36,533 nt of DNA from Deltaproteobacteria bacterium. Its GTDB lineage: Bacteria > Myxococcota_C > UBA6777. The notes under the pieces were generated by a model that had not been told where the DNA came from, did not search any database, and saw nothing but the letters and a program-made list of their open reading frames with translations. The stretch spans positions 1-36,533 of the forward strand of contig PCBK01000046.1 in NCBI GenBank assembly GCA_002731275.1, in the 5' to 3' direction. A program made the translations under genes and the position numbers. Positions 22,823-31,237 of this stretch are shown here, piece by piece (the first letter of the stretch is position 1; each line of letters opens with the position of its first letter).

Positions 22823-24876
22823 CCCAACACCTCCGCGAGCATACCTTGAAGCTCGGATTCGAGTTGTCGGATTTCCGCATCAATGTCTTCGAGAGGGCGG
22901 GGTGGTGTGTACAGGTAGAAATGACGAGTAAAGGGGATCTCATACCCCACCTTGGTCTTTTCGTAATCCACCCAAGCATCTGGGACATGAGGAAGTACCT
23001 CTCGTTCCATGTAAGCGTCGATGTCTTCCTTGAGTGGGACGTTCTCGTAATCGCGAAGAGTCGTGTCGGGTTCGGGTTGGTTTTTCTTGTCCAGACAGAC
23101 CTCAGCGGTTTCGTCTCGCTCCGAAAGGGCGTTCAGAATCGACTTCTGGAGCGATGCCGGAAACTTGACCCCTGCACCCTTGGCTTTGGCTTTGAGGTCC
23201 TTCAAGAACACCTCACGGTCTTTGTAGACGGTGTCAGGGTCGAGGGATTGGACGACTCCCAAGATCGCCTCCTGTTGGCTTCTTCCCAACGCGATCTCCG
23301 CCTGTATCGCCTTCTCGTCTTTCTTCTTCTTCGACTTCGCGAGGTTTTGGTAGGCTTTTTCCTCCAACAACCGGGCGATGCGTTCCTCAGATGCCTGGAA
23401 GTTGAGTCGGAGAGGACGCTCAACGGTGATACGAGAGAAGCCGAAATCCTCGTTGTCGAAGATCTTGGAGAACTCGCCCTCTTCAAAGTCGCCGTAAAGC
23501 TCGGTGATGTCTTCGATGTGCTTCTCGGAGAGTTCTTTACGTTTATCACCCAAAGACTTTCGCATCTTCTGGAAGAAGTCCACAGCGTTGATCAGTTGAA
23601 CCTTGCCCTTGCGGAGGGGAGTTTTGCGGTTGGTCACGACCCAAATGTAGGTGTTGATGCCTGTGTTGTAAAACATCTGATCGGGCAAAGCGATGATGGC
23701 TTCGAGCCAATCGTTTTCGATGATCCACTTACGGATGTTGCTCTCTCCTGATCCAGCTGCACCAGTGAAGAGAGGCGAACCGTTGAAGACGATGGCAATA
23801 CGGGTTCCGCCTTGGTCAACAGGTTTCATCTTGGAGATCATGTGTTGTAGGAAGAGCAGAGAACCGTCGTTGATACGGGGAAGCCCTGCGCCATAGCGAC
23901 CGTCATAACCTCTTTCCTCGTGTTCCTTCTCAACGGCTTTTTTGATCTTCTTCCAAGAGACACCGAAGGGGGGATTGGAGAGACAATAGTCGAAGGTCTT
24001 ACCTGCATGACCGTCACCTTCGACCCTCTCGTTGTTCACTATTTTTGACGGGACAAGGCTGTTGCCAAACTGGATGTTCTCAGGATCTTGCCCCTTGAGA
24101 AGCAAGTCGGACTCACAGATCGCATAAGACTCAGGGTTCAACTCTTGGCCGAACGAAACGAGGCGAGCTTCTGGGTTCAACTCTTTGGTGAGGTATTCCT
24201 CTGCAACCGAAAGCATCCCTCCTGTCCCACAAGCAGGGTCAAAAATTGTACGGACTGTTCCTTTGGTTCGAAGTCCTGTGGTGTCCTCAGAGAAAAGGAG
24301 GTTGACCATCAGCCGAATGACTTCGCGAGGTGTGAAGTGTTCCCCGGCGGTCTCATTTGACTGCTCCGAGAATTTTCGGATCAACTCTTCAAAGATGTAC
24401 CCCATCTCCAGATTGGACACGCTTGTAGGGCTAAGATCTACTTTCTTTTTATCGCAAAACTCCTGGACAACGATGTAGAGAAGATTGGCTTTGTTCAGGC
24501 GTTCGATTTGAGTCTCAAAACGAAAATATTCGAGGATGTCTTGGACGTTCTGTGAGAAACCCTTGACGTAACTCCCAAGATCCGAGGCAATCTGGTCATG
24601 AGCAAGGGTCTCAAAGGTCAACTTGCTTGTGTTGTAGAAGGACTGTCCCGAAGCCTTGAGAGCCATCTGGTGACGAAGGGCGTCTGGTTTGTCTTTGTAC
24701 TTCTCGACGGAGGCCCAAACATCTTTTCTCGTGCCTTCAAGGACAAGATCGAGGCGACGGAGGACTGTGAAGGGAAGGATGACGCGACCATATTCGGACT
24801 GCTTGTAGTCACCACGAAGAAGATCGGCGACGGACCAGATGAAATTGACCTTTTCGGAGAAATTGTGCATGGGCAT
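22819..24876 (-). CDS. hsdM: Type I DNA methyltransferase subunit (HsdM)
   Basis: 685 residues, start ATG 24876 (a second ATG is two codons on). It has the N-terminal helical domain (LRGDYKQSEYGRVILPFTVL), GEHFTPREVIRLM (178-190), SAM-binding motif FDPACGTGG (212-220) and catalytic NPPFG (301-305), which marks N6-adenine methylation of the N-P-P-F type. The C-terminal 200 residues are helical and bind HsdS. It is longer than short HsdMs (about 500) because of an extended C-terminal region. It is the first gene of the operon hsdM-hsdS-nuclease-hsdR; the promoter should lie in 24877-25120, where no clear hexamers are seen. Confidence 0.95.
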   Translation of the reverse strand: MPMHNFSEKVNFIWSVADLLRGDYKQSEYGRVILPFTVLRRLDLVLEGTRKDVWASVEKYKDKPDALRHQMALKASGQSFYNTSKLTFETLAHDQIASDLGSYVKGFSQNVQDILEYFRFETQIERLNKANLLYIVVQEFCDKKKVDLSPTSVSNLEMGYIFEELIRKFSEQSNETAGEHFTPREVIRLMVNLLFSEDTTGLRTKGTVRTIFDPACGTGGMLSVAEEYLTKELNPEARLVSFGQELNPESYAICESDLLLKGQDPENIQFGNSLVPSKIVNNERVEGDGHAGKTFDYCLSNPPFGVSWKKIKKAVEKEHEERGYDGRYGAGLPRINDGSLLFLQHMISKMKPVDQGGTRIAIVFNGSPLFTGAAGSGESNIRKWIIENDWLEAIIALPDQMFYNTGINTYIWVVTNRKTPLRKGKVQLINAVDFFQKMRKSLGDKRKELSEKHIEDITELYGDFEEGEFSKIFDNEDFGFSRITVERPLRLNFQASEERIARLLEEKAYQNLAKSKKKKDEKAIQAEIALGRSQQEAILGVVQSLDPDTVYKDREVFLKDLKAKAKGAGVKFPASLQKSILNALSERDETAEVCLDKKNQPEPDTTLRDYENVPLKEDIDAYMEREVLPHVPDAWVDYEKTKVGYEIPFTRHFYLYTPPRPLEDIDAEIRQLESELQGMLAEVLG

Positions 24877-25120
24877 CTCGTATCGACAGAGTGAGGACGT
24901 TCAAGTTCTGTTATTGTGTCGTTTTTCTACAGGAATCGGGCGTGTGGGTCAATGGAGAGGTGGTGAGAGTTTCACCCACGACCTTGATCCAGGAAGGGAA
25001 AAGAAAGACGGAGACAAGTGGGGAAGTCTGTCTTTTGGTGTATGTGCCGACTTCGGACTTGAGTTGGGCGTAAGGAAGGGCTATGGTGGATTTGTCAATC
25101 AAAACAACATGGAGCGAAAC

Positions 25121-25390
25121 ATGCAAGTTCATAAATCCATTGGAACGAAACATGGCGGAAAAATCGAGTTCGGACAGGGTTCGTGGGATGATGAAGAAAG
25201 CTCTGTCAGGCTCAGATGGGATCGTGATGACGGGGGCTTTGACCCCATATCATCGTCGGAAGTCCCGCTCTGGGGATTGCGTGAGTTGGTTTGCGAGTGC
25301 GCCAAACGCGACATGCTCCCCGCTTCTGATGCGCTTCGCATGATCGAGTCGCTTGTTGCGATGTTGAGGAGGCAAGATAAATGCAAGTAG
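25121..25390 (+). CDS. Small protein divergent from hsdM, unknown
   Basis: 89 residues from ATG 25121, chosen for GGAG six bases upstream; the open frame runs further left, but that part overlaps hsdM and looks non-coding. It begins MQVHKSIGTKHGGKIEFGQG, then SWDDEESSVRLRWDRDDGG, FDPISSSEVPLWGLRELV and a helical CAKRDMLPASDALRMIESLV. It is acidic with a beta-rich front and helical back. Its position directly upstream of the restriction operon on the opposite strand would suit a regulator or an associated factor, but no DNA-binding motif is seen. Confidence 0.6.
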   Translation: MQVHKSIGTKHGGKIEFGQGSWDDEESSVRLRWDRDDGGFDPISSSEVPLWGLRELVCECAKRDMLPASDALRMIESLVAMLRRQDKCK

Positions 25391-25449
25391 AAAGCATCTT
25401 GCGGAAACGCTCATGGGCCAGGGACTTAACGACGGAGAAGGCTGTTGGG

Positions 25450-25472
25450 GTTGTTTTGATATCTGAAACAAC
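25450..25472. promoter_or_regulatory. Inverted repeat upstream of nitrilase-like copy 2
   Basis: GTTGTTT (25450-25456) and AAACAAC (25466-25472) are perfect mirrors around nine bases, about 140 bases before the gene at 25613. The inner part, TGTTT...TGAAACA, is close to the XRE operator at 13072, with one base more between half-sites. It could be an operator; no T-run follows. Confidence 0.3.
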
Positions 25473-25612
25473 GGGATTATCTCGTTTGCAAGATCCCCTC
25501 TGACACCAAGCGGTTTCAAGCAACCCTTGTCCACTCGGATTTCCATCTTTTGAGAATGATTGGTTCTTCGAAGTGAGACATACGATCCAAATGAATCAAT
25601 GAGGAGAGGCAG

Positions 25613-26560
25613 ATGAAGAAAACGAAACTCCCCAAAGAGCAAACCCTTCCGGGAGAAGGCATCGTCGCCAAAAAAAAGAAAAAGCTCCTCTCACAAACAA
25701 AAGCGCAAGTCGGACTTCCTGGTCCCCCCCGCTCCGTGATGCCAAAGCTCCCATTGGACACACAAGTCCAATTCGTCTTGCTCAGCTTCCAGTGGGGGCA
25801 AGCTCCCCTCCCTCCCGACACCTATGAGGTTGCCTGTGAGACGTTATGTCGTGAACCCCACGAACATCGCATCCTTCTCCATCCTGGTGAGTCTTGGGGA
25901 GATAATTGGGTATGGCCCACTGGTACAGATGTTGTCACCGAACAAGCTCGAAAGCATGGTTTTTCCGTGCTGTTTGAGGCACCCTCTCCAGAAGGGAGTT
26001 TCTATTTCGCGTATGACAAAGAGAAAGGCTTGCTTCAAGAAAGATGTCGCCAAACCTTCGCCAGTTCAGGTGAAGCAGAGGACGCAAAGAACCGAGAACT
26101 CATCCAGGACTTCTTCAATGCTTGCCAGAAGGACGGCTCGCGAACCCTTACCGTTGGTGGTGTGGACCTGGGGCTTTTGATCTGTGGAGAGAACAACATT
26201 CTTTACAACAAACAGTCTGATGGAAACCGTGTCTCCGTTCGGCACCATTCAGGCGAAGATATCTTCGATGATGTCAGGGTTGTCCTCAACGGAGCGCACT
26301 CAGTCATGGGGAATTGGGGAAAGTTGGAACGCAGATTCGAGTACCTTAGTAGGGACAAACGATTCATGTTCTACACAACCAACAACACGAAAAGTTGGTG
26401 GACAACTTCTCTGCGTGTCTATTACGATGGACAGAGACTCGCCGATGGAAAGGGCATTTGGAAAGATGATTTGTTCCCAATCAAGATGGTCAAAGATCCT
26501 CAAGATAGGTTCCGCGCCCTGGTTGTGGATGTCCCGTATCGGGATTTGTGCAGCGAATAG
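25613..26560 (+). CDS. Nitrilase-superfamily-like protein, copy 2
   Basis: 315 residues, the same length as copy 1 at 9458. GAGGAGAGG lies just before the ATG. LTVGGVDLGLLICGENN carries the putative nucleophile Cys at about residue 193, then VVLNGAHSVMGNWGKLERR and YLSRDKRFMFYTTNN. From about 26130 to the end the DNA is roughly nine-tenths identical to copy 1, whereas the first 500 bases are clearly diverged, although motifs such as WPTGTDVVTEQARKHGF are still recognisable. The N-terminus is again lysine-rich (IVAKKKKKLLSQTK). It is followed after 37 bases by the gene at 26598 and so is probably co-transcribed with it. Substrate unknown; no catalytic Glu or Lys can be pointed to with confidence. 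Confidence 0.6.
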   Translation: MKKTKLPKEQTLPGEGIVAKKKKKLLSQTKAQVGLPGPPRSVMPKLPLDTQVQFVLLSFQWGQAPLPPDTYEVACETLCREPHEHRILLHPGESWGDNWVWPTGTDVVTEQARKHGFSVLFEAPSPEGSFYFAYDKEKGLLQERCRQTFASSGEAEDAKNRELIQDFFNACQKDGSRTLTVGGVDLGLLICGENNILYNKQSDGNRVSVRHHSGEDIFDDVRVVLNGAHSVMGNWGKLERRFEYLSRDKRFMFYTTNNTKSWWTTSLRVYYDGQRLADGKGIWKDDLFPIKMVKDPQDRFRALVVDVPYRDLCSE

Positions 26561-26597
26561 GGGTTCTGGACAGAACTTTATGAGGAGACCAAAGACA

Positions 26598-27215
26598 ATG
26601 GCAGTTTACTTCGTGAGAACCAACGGTAACACAGCGCACAACGAACCGGGAACTCCAGGGTTTGTTGCAGGAGAACTTCCTGTGTTTGAAACGGATGGAA
26701 ATCACTTCAACTACAGGACGAAATGTCTAAGGGAAGGTTTTGTGCGTATAGGGTGGCCGAATACTGGAGATCTCAGAAATCCTGGGGCTGGCGCTCTTGC
26801 CCAAGAGGAGTTTTCTTATGAACCGGGGTTTGAGAACTACCACCAAGACTTTTCCGGGATAAGAACGGGAGATCATATTCTCATCCCCGCAGGTGAAGAA
26901 AAGGGTCGGGTGCATCTGGGGAGTGTCGTTCTACGAGACCCACAGGACAGGCGACAAATCCTGACAACTCAACCCTGTTTATCTGCCTACTATTACTTTC
27001 ATGACATCCCAAGAGGCGAATGGTACGAATGCGCACATCGAATCGATGTTCTTTGGGCGCGAGAACCTGATGGCTCCCCCCTTGTGCGTGAGATAGAGGG
27101 AGTGATAGGGCGTTGGAGATATCCCATTAGCAGGATTGATCAGGCGCAGAACAGCGTTCTAGAGATTGCAAGAAGTGTTGGTCTACCCGCAACTTGTCAT
27201 GATTGTTCGCAATGA
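26598..27215 (+). CDS. Unknown protein with PUA/EVE-like pattern
   Basis: 205 residues from ATG 26598, preceded by GAGGAG. The pattern FVRIGWPNTGDLRNPG, then GIRTGDHILIPAGEEKG, VHLGSVV, YYYFHDIPRGEW and HRIDVLWARE resembles PUA-like/EVE domains, which bind modified bases and often serve as readers in modification-dependent restriction. This is weak pattern similarity, not a firm assignment. The C-terminus holds ARSVGLPATCHDC. It sits between nitrilase-like copy 2 and a PD-(D/E)xK endonuclease on the same strand, which favours a joint defence function by inference. Confidence 0.5.
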   Translation: MAVYFVRTNGNTAHNEPGTPGFVAGELPVFETDGNHFNYRTKCLREGFVRIGWPNTGDLRNPGAGALAQEEFSYEPGFENYHQDFSGIRTGDHILIPAGEEKGRVHLGSVVLRDPQDRRQILTTQPCLSAYYYFHDIPRGEWYECAHRIDVLWAREPDGSPLVREIEGVIGRWRYPISRIDQAQNSVLEIARSVGLPATCHDCSQ

Positions 27216-27584
27216 AGGGTGTCTTCCTCTTCTGAACCTTCACTGAGGCAGTTCCCGACCCCCCATCAAACAAGATAGATGGGATCGTAGTTCGCGAATC
27301 GACGAAGCCATCGCCGAGGACTACACGATAAGCGCATCTATCGAATGGTTGGGACAAGATGGCACCGTGACCCTCATCAAACACCGTAGATCGAACTCTC
27401 TGAGCTTCTGAATCAACAAAATGTTGTGCGTCCAACTCATACGAAACACCAACCTCAACCAGTCCGGAAAAGATAGCGAGAGTGCTGTGTGACAAGTTGT
27501 ACGCGTTTTCACTTCGGGGTGGAATGTCATTCTGTGTCTTACGTCTTCCTTAGGATAATCTCTTTGAGGAGGTTTTGCAGTCAT
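27127..27584 (-). pseudogene. Possible frameshifted gene, unknown
   Basis: The minus strand has an open frame ending at 27127 with a protein-like sequence (SHSTLAIFSGLVEVGVSYEL, VRSTVFDEGHGAILSQPFD, YRVVLGDGFVDSRTTIPSIL) but no ATG; its only early start is TTG 27495. A neighbouring frame supplies ATG 27584 and MTAKPPQRDYPKEDVRHR before losing coding character near 27540-27500. Together they look like one gene with a frameshift. The last 89 bases overlap the end of the plus-strand gene at 26598, and no ribosome site is visible, so the call is weak. Confidence 0.3.
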
Positions 27585-27644
27585 TGATCAACACAGATAC
27601 TCCCAACGTACCAAGTCTTCGTTTAGAAAATAGCTGGAGGAACA

Positions 27645-29045
27645 GTGACAGAAAAATCAAAACCACAACGTAAATGCTTACTTAAAAGACCTAGATCCGT
27701 CTTTCTCGGCGATTGGAATCAAGAAGAACTAGGAGAGCTGGGTGGGTTGGTAGGAGAGGTGTATCACTTTTATTCGTTTGAGGAAGCACACAAAGATGTG
27801 GTTCTAGAAGAAGTTGACTTGGTGATAGCTCGCAACGCGGGTCTTGTCAGACGAGAAGAAAGCAACAATGAAATGGCCCCTCGACGGAGTCGAACCAAAG
27901 CATACGTACACTATGTAAACAAACTGCGGAAACAATGGCTTCGGTGGACTTGCGATATTTTTCTCGTTCACTTTGGTGGTTCGATAGTTTTACCTAAGAC
28001 CCCCCGGATTAGTGGTGGAACCTTGAGCCAAGAAAAATGCAGACACAGAGAATTACTTGTCACTGGCCAACCTGGCGAACTGCAAGATCTCGCTCGGACA
28101 GCGATCAAGGCTTGTAAAGACGGTAGAGAATTCGTTTTCTGGACGGATGACATACAACCTACCGGTCCTCATTCCGCCAGTATCCCCAAGCCCATCGATA
28201 TTGAAGAGTGGTTTGTTCAGACAGACGAAGGTGGGGCTCCTGCATTTCACTGGTTTGATGAGCAAGAAAAACGTAGGGGTATGCTCGTTCTTCAGGAGCC
28301 TTTGTGCCGTTCTGTCACCGAGCTAAAGTGGCTTGCGGCCGTGCTACGCCTTTGGCATGAGAAGGCACCAGACAGCTTTCCTGATGTCATAACTTGGGAA
28401 GATGATTTGCAATGGCAAACAACAGATGAAAGGCGAATCGCAAAGGAGCTAAATGAGTTACACCTAAATCGTGAGGCTGCGCTTGCAGAGTTTGCCCAAC
28501 AGGAAGCTGATTTGAGAACGTCCTTTGAAAGAGCCAAAACCAGAGCGGATCAAGCCGAGCGTCGTCTTCTCACAACCCAGGGTGATGAGCTTGTAGAAGC
28601 TGTCGAAGCGGCACTCGGAGATTTGGGCTTTGTCTCAAAACCTCCTGATGACGAAGCAACAAAACACAAAAAAGAAGACTTACTTGTCACACGAGATGAA
28701 TGGCCAGAGTGGGAAGCCAGTGTTGAGGTCAAGGGAAAGGCTCGCTCTGGTGCAAAAGGCAACGAAGCTACAAAGTTGGGGGTGCGTAGAGACGCTCGCG
28801 GCACTCAACAGGCTATTCTTTTTGTCAATGGCGAGTTCAGCAAAGCCCCAAGCCATAGAGGATCTCTTTTCTCAAACAATCAAGAGGTTATCTCGATGGT
28901 GAAGGATGTTGGTGTTCTTGTCGTTGATACACGCGACCTGTATCAAGCTCTGTTCGATGAGCAATTGAGACAAGAACTCGTGTCTGCAATGAAAAACAAG
29001 GCTGGCGCATATCCGAACCACATTGAGGAACCTGAGGCAGACTGA
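27645..29045 (+). CDS. Coiled-coil PD-(D/E)xK restriction-endonuclease-like protein
   Basis: 466 residues from GTG 27645, with GGAGG four bases upstream. Residues about 1-250 are an unrecognised mixed domain (VFLGDWNQEELGELGGLVGE, DIFLVHFGGSIVLP, REFVFWTDDIQP). Residues about 260-310 form a coiled coil. The C-terminal domain (about 313-440) looks like a Mrr-type nuclease: ELVEAVEAALGDLGF, then EDLLV with D345, ASVEVKGK with E361 and K363, a loop, AILFVNGEF and VGVLVVDTRDLYQAL. The D...ExK arrangement is the catalytic signature. The lone nuclease next to a nitrilase-like and a PUA-like gene suggests a defence unit. It converges with the broken gene at 29064-29660, 18 bases away. Confidence 0.65.
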   Translation: MTEKSKPQRKCLLKRPRSVFLGDWNQEELGELGGLVGEVYHFYSFEEAHKDVVLEEVDLVIARNAGLVRREESNNEMAPRRSRTKAYVHYVNKLRKQWLRWTCDIFLVHFGGSIVLPKTPRISGGTLSQEKCRHRELLVTGQPGELQDLARTAIKACKDGREFVFWTDDIQPTGPHSASIPKPIDIEEWFVQTDEGGAPAFHWFDEQEKRRGMLVLQEPLCRSVTELKWLAAVLRLWHEKAPDSFPDVITWEDDLQWQTTDERRIAKELNELHLNREAALAEFAQQEADLRTSFERAKTRADQAERRLLTTQGDELVEAVEAALGDLGFVSKPPDDEATKHKKEDLLVTRDEWPEWEASVEVKGKARSGAKGNEATKLGVRRDARGTQQAILFVNGEFSKAPSHRGSLFSNNQEVISMVKDVGVLVVDTRDLYQALFDEQLRQELVSAMKNKAGAYPNHIEEPEAD

Positions 29046-29063
29046 GTCTGAATAGATGAGCAT

Positions 29064-29660
29064 TCAGCGGCTGAGAACACTTTGCTCACACTTTTCTAAA
29101 CAGATCCTAAACGTTTGACACCAAGGTTGGGGCAACATCTTGTCACAATGTGTACGTACAAATCGATTATTTTCAGGATCGAAGCGTGCCGCCAAGAGCC
29201 AGACCACTTCCTCCGAGGTAGCTGTATCACCGTCTGTCGATAGTCATATTTTGATATTTTCTCTTGTCTTTTGTAGCAATGCCGAAACCTTACGGAGTTT
29301 TTTCGCGAGGATACGTCTTCCTCTTGCATGATCCCCATCAGCCTCAAACTCCAAGGTCTCAACCAAACTCGTCAAAAATGCCCCTCTCTGTCGAGGTTCC
29401 CAAGCCCTCCACCAATCCACAAGAACCTCAGGTGAGTAACCATCCACCGTCGGTAGGTGTTCTTCCAGGTCTTCGGGCGGAGCATGTCGAATACACAAAT
29501 CCCAGATCTCGCCGAAAATGTCAGCAATCTCATTCCAAAGAATGTCAGCTTTGTCGGATTCATCGAGAAGATGAAAAAAATTCAGATGAAAATTGTAGCG
29601 AACTCGCTTGAAGGACTTTCCAAGCTGGAAGGGAGTTGTGAAACAAAGGGCCGAAAACAT
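29064..29660 (-). pseudogene. Gene interrupted by an in-frame TGA, unknown family
   Basis: From ATG 29660 the frame encodes 138 residues (MFSALCFTTPFQLGKSF, LLDESDKADILWNEIADIFG, PEVLVDWWRAWEPRQRGAFL) to a TGA at 29244-29246. The same frame continues open for 59 codons with equally protein-like sequence (EEVVWLLAARFDPENNRF, HCDKMLPQPWCQTF) to a stop at 29064, 18 bases short of the neighbouring convergent gene. Either a nonsense mutation split the gene or the TGA is read through. No selenocysteine hairpin is convincing after the TGA. The ATG has no ribosome site; coupling to the gene 39 bases upstream is possible. Confidence 0.45.
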
Positions 29661-29699
29661 AGGTCTGGAGGGATTGGTTTGGTTGGCGAAGGCAACACC

Positions 29700-29909
29700 T
29701 CACTCTTCTGTGTTGGGGGCTGTACCACCGTAACGTTGGGTCAACTCGCCATCTTTGGTGTAGATACCCGCATCGATAAAAGTCTGAAACTGCTCTTTTC
29801 CAGTCATGGCGTCGAATTGGGACATTGCCCGTTGGTGGACTTTGTACTCCTCAGTCTCTTCCCAAGGAATTAACTCCAACCCATTCTTTGTGCGACGAAA
29901 ACGATTCAT
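29700..29909 (-). CDS. Small acidic protein, unknown
   Basis: 69 residues, beginning MNRFRRTKNGLELIPWEETE, then EYKVHQRAMSQFDAMTGKEQ and FQTFIDAGIYTKDGELTQRYGG. GGAGGAG precedes the ATG at ideal distance. The ATG overlaps by one base (TGATG) the stop of a frame upstream with coding character, so translational coupling is likely. A helix followed by a short beta-type tail is predicted. The family is not recognised. Confidence 0.65.
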   Translation of the reverse strand: MNRFRRTKNGLELIPWEETEEYKVHQRAMSQFDAMTGKEQFQTFIDAGIYTKDGELTQRYGGTAPNTEE

Positions 29910-30192
29910 CAATCTCCTCCAACATTACTATCTTCATGCGCCATGTGAGGCAAGAAGTAACCCATGATGCAAGCCGGATCGCGAACAGCGATCTGTATGT
30001 GGGTTTTGGAATGGATGGCAGCACCCGGATAAACGGACTCACCTTCCACAAAGACTCCACGCACCGTCTGGTAAACTCCCTCTCAAGGACTGGTACTGAT
30101 TCGCAAAGGTTCGCCTTCCCAGATGACTTTTTCAACCAACTCACGATCGCAACAATGGTATCCGATGATTGATCATCAAAATAAAAACTCAT
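29909..30192 (-). pseudogene. Probably broken small gene coupled to the next one
   Basis: Two frames share coding character. The one beginning ATG 30192 (AGGG nearby) gives MSFYFDDQSSDTIVAIVSW and stays open to 29851, past the start of the next gene. The frame that ends TGATG exactly at the next start codon gives convincing sequence (VRGVFVEGESVYPGAAIHSK, then THIQIAVRDPACIMGYFLPH) but carries a TGA at 30083-30085, with RELVEKVIWEGEPLRI before it. A frameshift plus a nonsense codon in one gene explains both. Alternatively a 51-residue protein starts at GTG 30064. Family unknown. Confidence 0.35.
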
Positions 30193-30372
30193 CGCCCTAC
30201 GCTGCCGTTTGTATCTGTTGCCACTATCTCTGTACACTTCCAGATTTTCAAGCCACCAGAATGCCAAACAAGGACAGGCCCACAAGATCTTGTCAAAAAA
30301 GAGGCCATGTGGCGAAGCTTTGTTTTACGGATGTCGAGCAAGCAAACAAATCTCCCACCCACAAGGCACAGC

Positions 30373-31158
30373 ATGACGACAAAAAACCCCATCACACTCA
30401 TTGGCATTGACTGCGCAACCCAACCACAAAAGACAGGACTTGCACTTGGGCAATACAAAGAAGGCGAGCTTACCGTCTCACAAGCCTACACAGGTAAAAA
30501 AGGGATGGAGCTCGCAAAACACGTCTCAAAGTGGATTCCTGATAATGCACCTGTCCTCATCGCACTTGACGCGCCTTTGGGCTGGCCTGTTCCTCTCACA
30601 ACAGTTCTACAACATCATCAAGCTGGCTTGGCCCTCGGAGAAAGACACTCCAAAGGCGATGAGCTCTTCCAACGCACAACGGATCGTGTCATCTGGCAGT
30701 ACACCAAAAAGCGTCCTCTCGACGTTGGAGCCGATCGCATTGCGCGAACAGCACACTCGGCTCTTGCATTCTTGGATGGGCTTCGTGAAGTAACACAATT
30801 GACAATCCCTCTGGCATGGATACCAGGAACCCTCTCGGAAACATCGGCTATCGAAGTGTATCCCGCAGCGACACTTATCTCCCGAGGCCATTCGGCATCC
30901 GGATACAAAGCCAAGGATGCGACCCAAAGACGTCAGGAACTCATCCAAGCTCTTTCAACTGAAATTCTCATACCTGAAGAGCTTCACGCAGCTTTAGTGG
31001 AGGTAGACCACCCTCTTGACGCTGTGATTTGTCTTTTGGCTGCTGCGGACTTCTTGGATGGAGAAGTCATCGCTCCTACAGAGGAACAACTTGAACGAGC
31101 ATTATACGAAGGGTGGATCTGGGCACGAAGGAACCCGACTATTCACACAAAGTCATGA
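30373..31158 (+). CDS. DUF429-like protein (RNase H fold)
   Basis: 261 residues from ATG 30373. The start ITLIGIDCATQPQKTGLALG is a first RNase H-like strand with Asp, followed by VLIALDAPLGWP with a second Asp, DRIARTAHSALAFLDGLR, SAIEVYPAATLISRG (the EVYPAA motif of DUF429), and HPLDAVICLLAAADFLDGE. DUF429 proteins are predicted nucleases or nucleotide-handling enzymes of the RNase H/actin-like fold; their role is unknown. It is divergent from the small minus-strand genes and followed by the lysine-rich protein after 79 bases. Confidence 0.7.
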   Translation: MTTKNPITLIGIDCATQPQKTGLALGQYKEGELTVSQAYTGKKGMELAKHVSKWIPDNAPVLIALDAPLGWPVPLTTVLQHHQAGLALGERHSKGDELFQRTTDRVIWQYTKKRPLDVGADRIARTAHSALAFLDGLREVTQLTIPLAWIPGTLSETSAIEVYPAATLISRGHSASGYKAKDATQRRQELIQALSTEILIPEELHAALVEVDHPLDAVICLLAAADFLDGEVIAPTEEQLERALYEGWIWARRNPTIHTKS

Positions 31159-31237
31159 AAGCATTGGGCTGAACCCACTCAAACAAAGACCACCTGGCAT
31201 CAGGTATGCTACACTCTTTGGAAAACGGAGGAATGGT

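Noticed and set aside
24839-25120. N-terminal extension of the small protein at 25121
   Set aside because: Overlaps hsdM and the promoter region; the ATG at 25121 has the ribosome site.
29244-29250. Selenocysteine codon
   Set aside because: No convincing SECIS-type hairpin directly follows the TGA; a nonsense mutation is simpler.
29825-30172. Plus-strand open frame opposite the broken small genes
   Set aside because: It is the exact codon mirror of the minus-strand frame that couples to the next start codon, so it is probably a shadow.
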